A program made the position numbers and the translations under genes. The notes under the pieces were generated by a model, which worked only from the letters and a program-made list of their open reading frames with translations, did no database searches and had not been told where the DNA came from. From Pseudomonas fluorescens NCIMB 11764 (lineage in GTDB: Bacteria > Pseudomonadota > Gammaproteobacteria > Pseudomonadales > Pseudomonadaceae), in NCBI RefSeq assembly GCF_000293885.2, contig NZ_CP010945.1, forward strand, positions 1,191,001-1,255,000: a DNA stretch of 64,000 nucleotides, in the 5' to 3' direction. The stretch's first letter is position 1; each line of letters opens with the position of its first letter. Below are positions 9,144 through 19,818 of this stretch, in pieces.

Positions 9144-9253
9144 GGGGTTACAGAAACCATTTGAAATAAGCCGGATCGCCAACCGAAATAAGCGCCCTTC
9201 GACCCTTCTGCCGCGGCACTATGCCGCAGCAGACACCGCCTGTTTCAGACGGC

Positions 9254-12025
9254 TCAGTGAGCTTCGTCCCAGTTATTGCCCACGCCAACCTCGACCAGCA
9301 GCGGCACATCAAGCTTCGCGGCATCGGCCATGTGGGAGCGAATCTCCTCGCGAACCTGATCGACCAGGTCTTCACGCACCTCAAGCACCAGTTCATCGTG
9401 CACCTGCAGGATGACTTTGGCGTCCAGACCCGATGAGGTCAGCCAGTTATCCACAGCCACCATGGCTTTCTTGATGATGTCCGCCGCCGTGCCTTGCATC
9501 GGCGCATTGATCGCCGTGCGTTCGGCGCCTTTGCGCAGGGCCGGGTTTTTCGCGTTGATTTCCGGCAAGTACAGACGACGACCGAAGAGGGTCTCGACGA
9601 AACCTTGCTCGGCCGCCTGGGCGCGGGTGCGCTCCATGTACTCCAGGACGCCTGGATAGCGAGCGAAATAGCGGTCGATGTACGCCTGGGACTGTTTGCG
9701 ATCGACGCCGATCTGCTTGGCCAGGCCAAACGCGCTCATGCCATAGATCAAACCGAAGTTGATCGCCTTGGCGCTACGACGCTGATCAGTGGTGACGTCT
9801 GCCAGCTCGACACCGAACACTTCGGCGGCGGTGGCTTTGTGTACGTCCAGGTCATTGCGGAAGGCGTGCAGCAAGCCTTCATCCTTGGCCAGGTGCGCCA
9901 TGATCCGCAGTTCGATTTGCGAGTAGTCCGCAGCCAGTAGCTTGTAGCCTTTGGGCGCCACGAACGCCTGGCGAATCCGCCGACCTTCGGCGGTGCGGAT
10001 CGGGATGTTCTGCAGGTTCGGATCGCTGGACGACAAACGCCCCGTCGCCGCGACAGCCTGATGATAAGACGTGTGAATCCGCCCGGTGCGAGGGTTGATC
10101 TGCTCCGGCAGGCGGTCGGTGTAAGTGCTTTTCAGTTTGCTCATCGAGCGGTATTGCATCAGCACTTTGGGCAGCGGGTAATCCTGTTCGGCCAGTTCCG
10201 CCAGCACCGCTTCGGCGGTAGATGCCTGGCCCTTGGCGGTTTTGCTGAGAATCGGCAAGCCGAGTTTTTCGTACAGGATCACGCCCAGTTGTTTCGGCGA
10301 GCCAAGGTTGAATTCTTCGCCAGCGATGGCAAATGCCTCACGCTCCAGCGCGACCATTTTCTCGCCCAGCTCAACGCTCTGGATGCCCAGCAGGTTGGCA
10401 TCGACCAACGCGCCCTGGCGTTCGATTCGCGCAAGCACCGGCACCAGTGGCATTTCGATGTCGCTCAAGACTTTGCTCAGGCTCGGAATCGCATTGAGCT
10501 TTTCCTGCAGGGTTTGATGCAGGCGAAGCGTCACGTCGGCGTCTTCGGCGGCGTACGGTCCGGCCAGTTCCAGGGAAATCTGGTCAAAGGTCAGCTGCTT
10601 GGCGCCTTTGCCGGCGATGTCCTGGAAGCTGGTGGTGGTGTGATTCAGGTATTTGAGCGCCAGGCTGTCCATGTCGTGACGGGTCGCGGTGGAATCCAGC
10701 ACGTAAGATTCGAGCATGGTGTCGAAGGCGATACCTTGCACGGTGATGCCGCAGCTCTGATCGCCGCCGATGGCGCAGTTGGCCAGGATGTTCATGTCGA
10801 ACTTGGCGTGCTGGCCGACCTTGAGTTTCTTCGGGTCTTCCAGGATCGGTTTCAGCGCGCGCAGCACGGTGTCACGATCGAGTTGCTCTGGAACGCCCAT
10901 GTAGGAATGGGTCAGCGGGATGTAGGCCGCTTCGTTGGCCTGTACAGCGAACGACAGGCCGACCAGCTGCGCCTGCTGCGCATCGATGCCGGTGGTTTCG
11001 GTATCAAAGGCGATCAGCGTGGCGTCATTGAGTTTTTTAAGCCAGAGGTCGAAATCCGCCTGAGTGAGAATCGTCGTGTACTTGAGTTCGGTCTCGACCG
11101 CGGCTTCTTCAGCTACCGGTGCGGTGACTTCCTGGCCGGAGCGCTTGGCGTCGCGCTGGTTTTCTTCGAACCAGCTCTTGAATTCCAGCAGGGTGTAGAG
11201 CTCGGCCAGTTTGTCGTGATCCGGCTTGCCCATTTGCAGGTCGTCGAGGCCGATGTCCAGTGGCACGTCGATCTTGATCGTCGCCAGTTGATAGGAGAGG
11301 AAGGCCATCTCCTTGTGCTCTTCGAGCTTGGCCGGCAGTGTTTTCGCGCCGCGAATCGGCAGGGTCGGAACGATATCGAGCTGGGCATACAGCTCGGTCA
11401 GGCCGCCGTTTACGCCGACCAGCAGACCGGAGGCGGTCTTGGGGCCGATGCCCGGAACGCCCGGAATGTTGTCGGACGAATCGCCCATCAGTGCCAGATA
11501 ATCGATGATCTGCTCGGGAACGACGCCGAATTTCTCCTTCACGCCCTCCACGTCCAACGCGCTACCGGTCATGGTGTTGACCAAGGTAATGTGGCCGTCG
11601 ACCAACTGCGCCATGTCTTTGTCGCCGGTGGAGATGATCACTGGGCGGTCAGCCGCCGCACTGCTGCGGGCCAGGGTGCCGATCACGTCATCGGCCTCGA
11701 CGCCTTCGACGCACAGCAGCGGGAAGCCCAGAGCGATCACGCTTTGGTGCAGCGGTTCGATCTGCACGCGCATGTCGTCGGGCATGCTTGGGCGGTTGGC
11801 CTTGTACTCGGCGAACATTTCGTCCCGGAATGTCCCGCCCTTGGCGTCGAACACCACGGCGAACGGACTGTCCGGGTACTGCTTGCGCAGACTCTTGAGC
11901 ATGTTCAGCACGCCTTTGACCGCTCCGGTCGGCAGACCTTTGGAAGTGGTCAGCGGTGGCAGGGCGTGAAAGGCGCGGTACAGGTAAGAAGAACCGTCCA
12001 CCAGGACGAGGGGGGCTTGGCTCAT
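9254..12025 (-). CDS. polA: DNA polymerase I
   Basis: 923 residues, full length for the family. Domains in order: 5'-3' exonuclease (1-~290; [36 protein letters not shown]), 3'-5' proofreading exonuclease (~320-515; [26 protein letters not shown]), and family A polymerase (~520-923; motif [14 protein letters not shown], motif [15 protein letters not shown], motif [11 protein letters not shown]). The proofreading acidic residues are present, so all three activities should work. The ATG at 12,025 is preferred over a TTG four codons upstream because [11 protein letters not shown] is the family N-terminus. It is convergent with engB, with the sRNA between. Confidence 0.97.
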   Translation of the reverse strand: MSQAPLVLVDGSSYLYRAFHALPPLTTSKGLPTGAVKGVLNMLKSLRKQYPDSPFAVVFDAKGGTFRDEMFAEYKANRPSMPDDMRVQIEPLHQSVIALGFPLLCVEGVEADDVIGTLARSSAAADRPVIISTGDKDMAQLVDGHITLVNTMTGSALDVEGVKEKFGVVPEQIIDYLALMGDSSDNIPGVPGIGPKTASGLLVGVNGGLTELYAQLDIVPTLPIRGAKTLPAKLEEHKEMAFLSYQLATIKIDVPLDIGLDDLQMGKPDHDKLAELYTLLEFKSWFEENQRDAKRSGQEVTAPVAEEAAVETELKYTTILTQADFDLWLKKLNDATLIAFDTETTGIDAQQAQLVGLSFAVQANEAAYIPLTHSYMGVPEQLDRDTVLRALKPILEDPKKLKVGQHAKFDMNILANCAIGGDQSCGITVQGIAFDTMLESYVLDSTATRHDMDSLALKYLNHTTTSFQDIAGKGAKQLTFDQISLELAGPYAAEDADVTLRLHQTLQEKLNAIPSLSKVLSDIEMPLVPVLARIERQGALVDANLLGIQSVELGEKMVALEREAFAIAGEEFNLGSPKQLGVILYEKLGLPILSKTAKGQASTAEAVLAELAEQDYPLPKVLMQYRSMSKLKSTYTDRLPEQINPRTGRIHTSYHQAVAATGRLSSSDPNLQNIPIRTAEGRRIRQAFVAPKGYKLLAADYSQIELRIMAHLAKDEGLLHAFRNDLDVHKATAAEVFGVELADVTTDQRRSAKAINFGLIYGMSAFGLAKQIGVDRKQSQAYIDRYFARYPGVLEYMERTRAQAAEQGFVETLFGRRLYLPEINAKNPALRKGAERTAINAPMQGTAADIIKKAMVAVDNWLTSSGLDAKVILQVHDELVLEVREDLVDQVREEIRSHMADAAKLDVPLLVEVGVGNNWDEAH

Positions 12026-12099
12026 GAGCAGGATCAACCTTTTCGGCGGGTCAGGCGCTAGAATAGCGGGACCGTTGACGACAAAGGGACAAGGTTATC

Positions 12100-12390
12100 A
12101 TGCGCACACTAAATCGCCTGTTGCTGGCTGGCTTGTTTGCAATCGCACCATTGGCCGTCATGGCGGCGGACGATGCGCCATCGCCGGAACCGGATGTGAC
12201 CATCCGCACCGAAGGGGACAAAACGATCCAGGAGTACCGCCAAAATGGTTTCCTGTACGCGATCAAGGTCACTCCGAAGGTCGGAAAGCCTTATTTTCTG
12301 GTACGCGCGGACGGGTCGGATGCGAACTTCATCCGCTCGGATCAGCCGGATATGCTGATTCCGTCGTGGAAGATTTTTGAATGGAAGTAG
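12100..12390 (+). CDS. Small secreted DUF2782 protein
   Basis: 96 residues with a signal peptide ending AVMAADD. The mature part is short and beta-rich (VTIRTEGDKTIQEYRQNG, YAIKVTPKVGKPYFLV), as in DUF2782, a periplasmic family of unknown role next to polA and thrB in Pseudomonas. A ribosome-binding site (AAGG) precedes the ATG. It is divergent from polA and is 58 bases ahead of thrB, probably co-transcribed with it. Confidence 0.85.
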   Translation: MRTLNRLLLAGLFAIAPLAVMAADDAPSPEPDVTIRTEGDKTIQEYRQNGFLYAIKVTPKVGKPYFLVRADGSDANFIRSDQPDMLIPSWKIFEWK

Positions 12391-12448
12391 GTTCTTAATT
12401 TCAATCGGCGCTGGCTCAATCAGCGGCGCCCGGACTGGCAGCTAAAAC

Positions 12449-13399
12449 ATGTCTGTGTTCACCCCGCTGGCTCGGCCCGAGCTGGAAACCTTTCTCGCCC
12501 CATACGGGCTCGGCCGCCTGCTTGATTTCCAAGGGATTGCCGCCGGTAGCGAAAACACCAATTTCTTTATCAGTCTGGAACAGGGCGAATTTGTCCTGAC
12601 CCTGGTTGAGCGCGGTCCGGTTCAGGAAATGCCGTTCTTCATTGAACTGCTGGACGTGTTGCATGAGGCCGACCTTCCGGTGCCTTATGCCTTGCGCACC
12701 ACCGATGGCGTCGCCTTGCGCGAACTGGCCGGTAAGCCTGCACTGTTGCAGCCGCGCCTGCCCGGCAAGCACATCAAGATTGCCAACGCACAGCATTGCG
12801 CCCAAGTGGGCGAGTTGCTCGCGCACCTGCATCTGGCAACCCAGGCCAACATGATCAAGCGCAAGACCGATCGTGGGCTGGACTGGATGCAGGAAGAGGG
12901 CACGCAGTTGTTGTCGCACCTGAATGCCGAGCAGAGTGATTTGCTGCAGCGGGCGCTGGATGAGATCACTCAACAGAAAGAGAAGATCCTGGCGTTGCCC
13001 CGGGCCAACATCCACGCGGACCTGTTCCGCGACAACGCGATGTTCGAAGGCACGCACCTGACGGGATTGATCGACTTTTACAATGCTTGCTCGGGGCCGA
13101 TGCTCTACGACGTGGCGATTGCGCTGAATGACTGGTGTTCGGATGACGACGGGTTGATCGATGGGCCGCGAGCTCGGGCGTTGCTTGGAGCATATGCGGC
13201 GTTGCGGCCATTCACCGCTGCCGAGGCGGAGTTGTGGCCAACCATGCTGCGGGTGGCGTGCGTGCGGTTCTGGTTGTCGCGGTTGATTGCCGCAGAGTCT
13301 TTCGCCGGGCAGGACGTGTTGATTCACGATCCGATGGAATTTCAGCAGCGGTTGGCACAGCGGCAGAAGGTCAGCACGCCGCTACCTTTCGCCCTCTGA
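12449..13399 (+). CDS. thrB: Homoserine kinase, APH-fold (ThrB)
   Basis: 316 residues of the aminoglycoside phosphotransferase-like fold used by pseudomonad homoserine kinases, not the GHMP type of E. coli. Motifs: GSENTNFFI (nucleotide loop), NIHADLFRDNAMF (catalytic loop with Asp and Asn) and LIDFYNACSGP (metal-binding DFY). It phosphorylates L-homoserine in threonine synthesis. The C-terminus runs into a REP element just after the stop. Confidence 0.92.
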   Translation: MSVFTPLARPELETFLAPYGLGRLLDFQGIAAGSENTNFFISLEQGEFVLTLVERGPVQEMPFFIELLDVLHEADLPVPYALRTTDGVALRELAGKPALLQPRLPGKHIKIANAQHCAQVGELLAHLHLATQANMIKRKTDRGLDWMQEEGTQLLSHLNAEQSDLLQRALDEITQQKEKILALPRANIHADLFRDNAMFEGTHLTGLIDFYNACSGPMLYDVAIALNDWCSDDDGLIDGPRARALLGAYAALRPFTAAEAELWPTMLRVACVRFWLSRLIAAESFAGQDVLIHDPMEFQQRLAQRQKVSTPLPFAL

Positions 13400-13402
13400 A
13401 TT

Positions 13403-13492
13403 GTGACGAGGGAGCTTGCTCCCGCTGGCCTGCGCAGCAGGCCCATCTTGGGGCCGCTTCGCTGCCCGGCGGAAGCAAGCGCCCTCGCCGCA
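13403..13492. repeat. REP/REPIN inverted repeat (family A)
   Basis: Imperfect inverted pair: GACGAGGGAGCTTGCTCCCGC on the left and a reversed copy, GGCGGAAGCAAGCGCCCTCGCCGC, on the right, with a short centre. It has the same core as the elements at 28,100 and 40,901. It lies between the convergent thrB and znuA genes and could act as a shared transcript end. Confidence 0.8.
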
Positions 13493-13505
13493 GGGTATCG
13501 CAGTG

Positions 13506-14426
13506 TTACAGCGACTCCAGACACCCCGCCAAATCATTCCCCAATTTCTCCAGCACCTGCTCATAACCTTGAGCAGTTGCCGGCGTGTATCCGCCCAGCG
13601 CATCCAGTTCCGCCAGTTTCACCGGCAGGCCAGCCACCAGTGTTTCCGCCAGGCGCGGACGCAATGGCGGTTCACTGAACACACAGGTCTTGCCCACTTC
13701 CTGCAACCGCGTGCGCATTGCCGACACATGCTGGGCACCCGGCTGGACTTCGGCGGCGACGCTGAACACACCCGTGTGCTTCAGGCCGTAAGCGTCTTCG
13801 AAGTAGTCGAAGGCTTCATGGAACACAAAGTACGGCTTGCCCGCGATACCCGCCAGCCGCGCCTTCAAGCGGAGGTCCAGCGCATCCAGGCGCTCATCGA
13901 ACGCCTTGAGATTGCTTTGATAACGCGCCGCATTGGCCGGATCGGCAGCACTTAAATCAGCGGCCATTTTCGTCGCGATCACCCGAGCATTGACCGGCGA
14001 CAGCCACAGGTGCGCATCCAGGCTGCCCGGACGGTGATCGTGATCATGCTCATCGGCTTCTTCGGCGTGGGAGTGACTGTCCTCGGCGAAGCGACGCAAT
14101 TTCAGACCCGGCAGATCCTGCACGGCCACGCTCGGCAACGTACGACCATTCAGCACGCGAGGCAGGAAACCTTCCATGGACGGACCGATCCAGTAAACCA
14201 GATCCACCGATTGAACCTTCCGTACGTCGGAAGGGCGCAAGGCATAGTTATGTGGGGAGGCCCCCGGCGGAAGCAGTACCTCCGGGATCGCCACGCCGTC
14301 CTGCACCGCAGCGGCAATCAGCTGTAGCGGCTTGATGCTGGTGAGGACCTTGACGTCGGCTTGAGCAGAACCAATCAACAGAAAACTGGCGACAAATGCG
14401 ACAAAGATAGAAAAAAGTCGGGACAC
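13506..14426 (-). CDS. znuA: Zinc ABC transporter, periplasmic binding protein ZnuA
   Basis: Cluster A-I metal-binding protein of about 306 residues with a signal peptide ending IGSAQAD. Zn ligands: GASPHNYAL (His), DAHLWLSP (His), FVFHEAFDYF (His) and a late Asp/Glu. A His/Asp-rich loop (HSHAEEADEHDHDH) is typical of ZnuA. It delivers zinc to ZnuBC. The start is uncertain: GTG at 14,426 gives MSRLFSIFV, and a GTG three codons upstream (14,435) is also possible. It is divergent from zur across a short gap holding a likely Zur box. Confidence 0.93.
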   Translation of the reverse strand: MSRLFSIFVAFVASFLLIGSAQADVKVLTSIKPLQLIAAAVQDGVAIPEVLLPPGASPHNYALRPSDVRKVQSVDLVYWIGPSMEGFLPRVLNGRTLPSVAVQDLPGLKLRRFAEDSHSHAEEADEHDHDHRPGSLDAHLWLSPVNARVIATKMAADLSAADPANAARYQSNLKAFDERLDALDLRLKARLAGIAGKPYFVFHEAFDYFEDAYGLKHTGVFSVAAEVQPGAQHVSAMRTRLQEVGKTCVFSEPPLRPRLAETLVAGLPVKLAELDALGGYTPATAQGYEQVLEKLGNDLAGCLESL

Positions 14427-14453
14427 GATGACCACTCGAAGAGGCGAGAACGG

Positions 14454-14466
14454 GTAACATAATAAC
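14454..14466. promoter_or_regulatory. Candidate Zur operator between znuA and zur
   Basis: GTAACATAATAAC (reverse GTTATTATGTTAC) is a near-palindrome resembling the GTTATA-N-TATAAC core known for Zur in gammaproteobacteria. It lies in the only intergenic gap from which znuA and zur-znuCB can both be controlled. Confidence 0.55.
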
Positions 14467-14492
14467 GTCTCTCACAAAACTCGTCGCCGCTC

Positions 14493-14975
14493 ATGCCTAA
14501 AACACCGATTGCCAGCCGTCCCCACGACCACTCTCATTGCGTTCACAGCGCACTGTCTGAGGCCGATGCCCTGTGCGCACGTCAAGGCCTGCGCCTGACC
14601 GCCTTGCGCCGGCGGGTGCTGGAACTGGTGTGGCAAAGCCACAAGCCTTTGGGTGCCTACGACATCCTTGCCGTGCTCAGTGAGCAGGACGGCCGCCGCG
14701 CCGCGCCGCCGACCGTGTACCGCGCGCTGGATTTCCTGCTGGAAAACGGTCTGGTGCACCGCATCTCCTCGCTGAACGCCTTCGTCGGCTGCAATCACCC
14801 GGAACACGCCCACCAGGGCCAGTTCCTGATCTGCCGTGAATGCCACGCCGCCATCGAACTTGAGCAGAAGTCCATCAGCGACGCGATCATCGGCAGCGCC
14901 AGGGATGTCGGATTCGTCGTCGAAAGCCAGACCGTCGAAGTGGTCGGCGTCTGTTCGGGTTGCCAGGGGGCTTGA
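14493..14975 (+). CDS. zur: Zinc uptake regulator Zur (Fur family)
   Basis: 160 residues. An N-terminal winged helix ([35 protein letters not shown]) is followed by a dimerisation domain with the structural zinc site CRECH and CSGC, plus His/Cys ligands near GCNHPEHAH. It represses zinc uptake genes when zinc is ample. The His-rich N-terminus (HDHSHCVH) is seen in Pseudomonas Zur (Np20). It overlaps znuC by one base (TGATG), so regulator and transporter are one operon. Confidence 0.94.
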   Translation: MPKTPIASRPHDHSHCVHSALSEADALCARQGLRLTALRRRVLELVWQSHKPLGAYDILAVLSEQDGRRAAPPTVYRALDFLLENGLVHRISSLNAFVGCNHPEHAHQGQFLICRECHAAIELEQKSISDAIIGSARDVGFVVESQTVEVVGVCSGCQGA

Positions 14976-15760
14976 TGAGCAACGCGCTGATCCGCCTTGA
15001 GCAGGTTGCCGTCACCTTTGCCGGGCAAAACGTGCTGGATAACATCGAACTGAGCGTCGAACCGGGGCAGATCGTTACCCTGATCGGTCCCAACGGTGCA
15101 GGCAAAACCACCCTCGTGCGGGCTGTGCTCGGCTTGTTGAAGCCGGACAGCGGCAGTGTGTGGCGCAAGCCGAAACTGCGGGTCGGTTACATGCCGCAAA
15201 AACTTCACGTCGATCCGACACTCCCGTTGTCGGTGCTGCGCTTCTTGCGGCTGGTGCCCGGTGTGGATCGCACGCGTGCGTTGGCGGCACTCAAGGAGGT
15301 GGGCGCCGAACAGGTGATCGACAGCCCGGTGCAAAGCGTTTCCGGTGGTGAAATGCAGCGCGTGCTGCTGGCCCGGGCGCTGTTGCGCGAGCCTGAATTG
15401 CTAGTGCTGGACGAGCCGGTGCAGGGCGTCGACGTAGCGGGGCAGGCCGAGTTGTACAGCCTGATCACCCGTCTGCGTGATCGTCACGGTTGCGGCGTGT
15501 TGATGGTTTCCCACGATTTGCATCTGGTCATGAGCACCACCGATCAAGTGGTCTGCCTCAACCGTCATGTCTGCTGTTCCGGTCATCCCGAGCAGGTCAG
15601 CGGCGATCCGGCTTTCGTCGAGTTGTTCGGAAAGAACGCACAAAGCCTGGCGATTTATCACCACCATCACGACCACGCCCATGATCTGCATGGTTCGGTG
15701 GTCACCACGGCCCCGACGGCCCAACCCCACGTACATGGAGATAGCTGCAAGCATGGCTGA
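14975..15760 (+). CDS. znuC: Zinc ABC transporter, ATP-binding protein ZnuC
   Basis: 261 residues. Walker [11 protein letters not shown]-loop YMPQKL, ABC signature SGGEMQRV, Walker [11 protein letters not shown] and H-loop VSHDLH are all present. The tail is His/Asp rich (HHHHDHAHD), which may bind zinc, as in other ZnuC proteins. The start ATG overlaps the zur stop; a frame-open extension of five codons upstream lies inside zur and is not needed. Confidence 0.95.
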   Translation: MSNALIRLEQVAVTFAGQNVLDNIELSVEPGQIVTLIGPNGAGKTTLVRAVLGLLKPDSGSVWRKPKLRVGYMPQKLHVDPTLPLSVLRFLRLVPGVDRTRALAALKEVGAEQVIDSPVQSVSGGEMQRVLLARALLREPELLVLDEPVQGVDVAGQAELYSLITRLRDRHGCGVLMVSHDLHLVMSTTDQVVCLNRHVCCSGHPEQVSGDPAFVELFGKNAQSLAIYHHHHDHAHDLHGSVVTTAPTAQPHVHGDSCKHG

Positions 15761-16541
15761 TTTTCTGCTCTACGCCCTGCTTGCAGGCCTGGCCCTGGCG
15801 CTGGTGGCGGGTCCGTTGGGATCTTTCGTGGTCTGGCGGCGTATGGCTTATTTTGGCGACACCCTGTCTCACGCAGCCTTGCTCGGCGTGGCGTTGGGCT
15901 TTCTGCTGGATGTCAGCCCGACGGTAGCCGTTACCGTCGGCTGTTTGTTGTTGGCGGTGTTGCTGGTGACCTTGCAACAGCGTCAGCCACTGGCATCCGA
16001 CACGCTTTTGGGAATTCTCGCACCGAGCACGCTCTCTTTGGGCTTGGTGGTACTAAGCTTCATGCACGAAGTGCGGATCGACCTGATGGCCTATCTGTTC
16101 GGCGACTTGCTGGCGATAAGCCCGACCGATCTGGCGTGGATTCTCGGCGGTAGCGCGGCCGTTCTGGCCCTGCTGGTGACGCTGTGGAGGCCTTTGCTGG
16201 CGATCACGGTGCATGAAGAGCTGGCCAGGGTGGAAGGTTTGCCGGTGCCGGCGCTGCGCCTGACCCTGATGTTGCTGATCGCCGTGGTGATCGCGGTGGC
16301 GATGAAAATCGTCGGTGTGTTGTTGATTACATCGCTGTTGATCATCCCTGCGGCTGCGGCACAACGTCACGCCCGGTCGCCGGAACAGATGGCACTGGGG
16401 GCGAGCCTGCTGGGCATGCTCGCGGTGTGTGGCGGGTTGGCATTGTCATGGTTCAAGGACACCCCGGCAGGCCCGTCGATCGTGGTGACGGCCGCCGCGC
16501 TGTTTCTGCTGAGTTTTGTCCTGCCCCGTCGAGGGGTGTAG
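15753..16541 (+). CDS. znuB: Zinc ABC transporter permease ZnuB
   Basis: 262 residues, about eight hydrophobic segments, ABC-3 family. The N-terminus [18 protein letters not shown] and the loop HEELARVEG, which contacts ZnuC, are typical. It overlaps the end of znuC by 8 bases in another frame. The frame is open further upstream inside znuC, but [10 protein letters not shown], which starts the first membrane helix, is the right start. Confidence 0.94.
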   Translation: MADFLLYALLAGLALALVAGPLGSFVVWRRMAYFGDTLSHAALLGVALGFLLDVSPTVAVTVGCLLLAVLLVTLQQRQPLASDTLLGILAPSTLSLGLVVLSFMHEVRIDLMAYLFGDLLAISPTDLAWILGGSAAVLALLVTLWRPLLAITVHEELARVEGLPVPALRLTLMLLIAVVIAVAMKIVGVLLITSLLIIPAAAAQRHARSPEQMALGASLLGMLAVCGGLALSWFKDTPAGPSIVVTAAALFLLSFVLPRRGV

Positions 16542-16578
16542 ACTTGCTCGTTTTTTGCGCAAATAGAGAGTCGCAGGA

Positions 16579-17295
16579 ATGAAGCTGTTAGCCTCCCGTT
16601 ATCTGCTCCTTGTTGCATTTTCGCTGCTACTGGGCGCCTGTCAAAGCACGCCACCAGCGGCCACCGAGGTCACTGATGCGCAGGCCACGGCCATCGCACA
16701 GCTCGAGCAAAGCCTCGCCAGCAGCGAGCTGGCCACTGCTGAAGATCAACTGGCTGCCTTGCAGGCCGGGTCGCCAAACGACCCATCGCTTGTGCAGTAC
16801 CAACGGCAACTTGCCGAAGCCTATCTGCAACGCAGCCAGATCGTGCTGCAAAAAGGCGATGTGAATGCTGCTGCCACCGCCCTGAGCCGGGCGCGGGCAC
16901 TGATGCCCAAGGCGCCGGCGCTGACCGGTGGGGTCAACAACGCGATCGTCAATGCGCGCAAGGCAGAGCTCGATAGAGCTGAAGCGGCGCTGCTGGCTGC
17001 CGAGGCTAAACCGCAGGCGAAGGTGATTGATCCGACCGCTGAAAGCACCACGGTAGCGCTGAATCTCACCGATATGGGCAAACTTCGTCGGCAACTGGAT
17101 GCGATCGCGGCCGATGTAGTGAATTACCAGTGCGACGTGAGCATTCAGGCGCCGCGCACGCAGGATTATCCTTGGTTGGCGACGTTGTTGACCAAGCGGG
17201 TGAAGAAGCTGGATTCGAATTTCGATCTGAATCTGCAGAAGCAAATCGTGCGCAACATTCCGGCGCAGATTGTCTTGAGTCCGCGTAAACCTTGA
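16579..17295 (+). CDS. Lipoprotein with TPR-like repeats
   Basis: 238 residues with a signal sequence and lipobox LLGAC (Cys about 21). The next ~110 residues are Ala/Leu/Gln-rich helices resembling a pair of tetratricopeptide repeats (LVQYQRQLAEAYLQRSQ, KGDVNAAATALSRARALMP). A C-terminal part holds one Cys and ends in Arg/Lys-Pro. No enzyme motif. It occupies the place of PA5502 in P. aeruginosa, between znuB and the met transporter. Probably an outer-membrane scaffold; function unknown. Confidence 0.8.
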   Translation: MKLLASRYLLLVAFSLLLGACQSTPPAATEVTDAQATAIAQLEQSLASSELATAEDQLAALQAGSPNDPSLVQYQRQLAEAYLQRSQIVLQKGDVNAAATALSRARALMPKAPALTGGVNNAIVNARKAELDRAEAALLAAEAKPQAKVIDPTAESTTVALNLTDMGKLRRQLDAIAADVVNYQCDVSIQAPRTQDYPWLATLLTKRVKKLDSNFDLNLQKQIVRNIPAQIVLSPRKP

Positions 17296-17299
17296 AAGC

Positions 17300-17390
17300 A
17301 TCGCGAGCAGGCTCGCTCCCACAGTGGATTGAGGTGACCCTATATTTGTGGTGAACCCATAACCCTGTGGCAGCGAGCCTGCTCGCGATA
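17300..17390. repeat. REPIN inverted repeat (family B)
   Basis: ATCGCGAGCAGGCTCGCTCCCACAG pairs with CTGTGGCAGCGAGCCTGCTCGCGAT, about 40 bases apart. It belongs to the same family as the element at 32,067. It lies between a plus-strand lipoprotein gene and minus-strand katE. Confidence 0.85.
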
Positions 17391-17414
17391 GCGTCCTTGC
17401 TATTGATTCACAAC

Positions 17415-19553
17415 CTAAGCCGGAATCGCCTTGGCCTTAGGTTCTCGATCCCAAACCCGATGCTGCCCGATCGCCGCGAAAAACGCTTTGATCAACTTCG
17501 CGTCCGTCCCCACGATCAACCCCGCATCAGCTTCCAGTTTCAACATATCCAGCAGTTGCTTGGCTTCGCCTTGCAGCGCGATCGCCTTTAAATGCTTGTA
17601 CGCCTCCAGCACGTAATGCAACGCCACGCCATCACCGCTCAACGCTTTGATGGATGCCGCGCCACCTGGCACAAAGACCGCATCGAAGGCGATGGATGGC
17701 ATGCCTTCCATGGAGGCATCCACCGGCAGCGACTTGCCATCGGCCGTTGTCACCGGGGCGGACGTCGGGCCGAGCAACTTGGCGTGCGCGCCTTCAGCTT
17801 TCAGCGCTTTCTTCATGGCATCGATTGCAACGCCATCGACACCGTTGGCCGCCAGAATCGCGACTTTTCGGGTTTTGATATCGCCGGGCAACAAATTGGC
17901 CTGGCTCAGGGCGGGTGAACGGTCCAGGGATATTTTCGGTACATCGACCGTCCCGGCCTTCGGTGCCGGCAAGCCAAGGTTCTGCGCCACACGCTTGGCC
18001 AGTTCCAGGTCGATGTTGGCAAGGATCTCATTCACTTCGCGCGCACGGATAAATTCCCGCTCAACCTTGCCCAGCTCAAAGCTGTAGGCCGCAATGATGT
18101 GTTCCTGCTCGTGTTTGCTCATGCTGTGAAAGAACAGTCGCGCTTGAGAAAAGTGATCGCTGAACGACTCGCTGCGCTGGCGGATCTTGTTGGCATCGAT
18201 GCGCTCTGGATACGTCTCGAAACCACCATCCTGCGCGGCGGGCGGTGTTTCCTTCGGCCAGCCACCGTCGATGGAATTCGGCTCGTAGGACGCGCGACCC
18301 TTGTCGATGGTGGTGCGGTGCATCGCATCCCGTTGGCCATTATGGAAGGGGGCGACCGGACGGTTGATCGGGATCTCGTGAAAATTCGGCCCGCCGAGTC
18401 GGCTGATTTGTGTATCGGTGTAGGAAAACAACCGACCTTGCAGCAACGGATCGTTGGAGAAATCGATCCCCGGCACGATGTGCCCCGGGCAGAAAGCGAC
18501 CTGCTCGGTTTCGGCGAAAAAGTTGTCCGGGTTACGGTTGAGCACCATTTTGCCCAGTGGGGTGATGGGTACGATTTCCTCGGGAATGATTTTGGTCGGG
18601 TCGAGAATGTCGAAATCGAAGGCATGTTCATTTTCCTCCTCGACGACCTGTACGCCCAATTCCCATTCCGGGTAATCGCCCATCTCGATTGATTCCCAGA
18701 GATCGCGGCGGTGGTAGTCGGTGTCTTTACCGGCGAGCTTCTGGGCTTCATCCCAGACCAGCGAGCAGGTCCCGGCGGAAGGGCGCCAGTGGAATTTGAC
18801 GAAGCGTGATTTGCCCTCGGCGTTGATCAGCCGGAATGTGTGCACGCCAAAGCCCTGCATGCTGCGCAGGCTTTTCGGGATCGCCCGGTCGGACATTGCC
18901 CACATCACCATGTGCGCTGATTCCGGAACCAGCGAGACAAAGTCCCAGAAGGTGTCGTGCGCCGAACCTCCCGTAGGAATCTCGTTGTGTGGCTCCGGTT
19001 TTACCGCGTGAACGAAGTCAGGAAACTTGATCGCGTCCTGTATGAAAAACACCGGCATGTTGTTCCCCACCAAGTCGAAGTTGCCTTCGTCGGTGAAGAA
19101 CTTCACGGCGAAACCGCGTACATCGCGCACGGTATCGCCTGACCCGCGCGGGCCTTGCACCGTGGAAAATCGTACGAAGACTGGGGTTTTCTTACCCGGG
19201 TCCTGTAAGAAACCGGCCTTGGTCAGTACGGAATGGTTTTCATAGGTCTGGAAAAAACCATGAGCCCCAGTGCCCCGGGCATGGACGATGCGCTCCGGGA
19301 TCCGTTCATGGTCAAAGTGCGTGATCTTTTCACGCATGATGAAATCTTCCAGCAACGACGGCCCGCGGGCGCCGACTTTCAACGTGTTCTGATTGTCCGA
19401 AACCTTCACGCCCTGGTTAGTGCGCAGGGCCTGTTGGGTGGCGTCGGAGCGGAATTTTTCCAGGCTGTCGAGCTTGGCATTGGTGTTGCCGCGGTCCAGT
19501 GTGTCGGTCCCGGCCATTGCGCTTTTAGGTGCGGCAGGCTTTTTAGTACTCAT
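17415..19553 (-). CDS. katE: Monofunctional large-subunit catalase HPII
   Basis: 712 residues, a clade 2 catalase. Key residues: the His of [13 protein letters not shown], the Asn of [10 protein letters not shown] and the heme-ligand Tyr of [12 protein letters not shown]-terminal flavodoxin/DJ-1-like domain ([32 protein letters not shown]) sets it apart from small catalases. It breaks down hydrogen peroxide and in Pseudomonas is usually induced in stationary phase. The Lys/Pro-rich N-terminus is normal for the group. Confidence 0.95.
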   Translation of the reverse strand: MSTKKPAAPKSAMAGTDTLDRGNTNAKLDSLEKFRSDATQQALRTNQGVKVSDNQNTLKVGARGPSLLEDFIMREKITHFDHERIPERIVHARGTGAHGFFQTYENHSVLTKAGFLQDPGKKTPVFVRFSTVQGPRGSGDTVRDVRGFAVKFFTDEGNFDLVGNNMPVFFIQDAIKFPDFVHAVKPEPHNEIPTGGSAHDTFWDFVSLVPESAHMVMWAMSDRAIPKSLRSMQGFGVHTFRLINAEGKSRFVKFHWRPSAGTCSLVWDEAQKLAGKDTDYHRRDLWESIEMGDYPEWELGVQVVEEENEHAFDFDILDPTKIIPEEIVPITPLGKMVLNRNPDNFFAETEQVAFCPGHIVPGIDFSNDPLLQGRLFSYTDTQISRLGGPNFHEIPINRPVAPFHNGQRDAMHRTTIDKGRASYEPNSIDGGWPKETPPAAQDGGFETYPERIDANKIRQRSESFSDHFSQARLFFHSMSKHEQEHIIAAYSFELGKVEREFIRAREVNEILANIDLELAKRVAQNLGLPAPKAGTVDVPKISLDRSPALSQANLLPGDIKTRKVAILAANGVDGVAIDAMKKALKAEGAHAKLLGPTSAPVTTADGKSLPVDASMEGMPSIAFDAVFVPGGAASIKALSGDGVALHYVLEAYKHLKAIALQGEAKQLLDMLKLEADAGLIVGTDAKLIKAFFAAIGQHRVWDREPKAKAIPA

Positions 19554-19818
19554 CAGTCGTTAACTCCTCGTTGCGATTCCTGCCGTAGCCAGGACTCTTA
19601 TGTATTCCCCAGGCACGGCACCGGGGGGCGTTTTCGAGTTGCCTTATTAGTGACTGATGGGGTTTTTAGCCGTTCCTTTTTTATGACCTTTGATCGCGTT
19701 ATTGCCAAATGAAAGGTTGAATGCGGAATAAATGCTAATAACCTCTATACGGACAGGCTAAAATGCGCGCCCGGCTAACCGCTGATTCTTTTCTAACGCG
19801 CCCCACAAGGTTCGCTAC

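Noticed and set aside
10061..12061. 666-codon open frame opposite polA on the plus strand
   Set aside because: Full antisense overlap with a complete polA. High-G+C third-position bias keeps that frame open. The product has no domain.
19554..19818. A SAM or methionine riboswitch ahead of metN
   Set aside because: No terminator/antiterminator pair or S-box-like core could be found in the gap.
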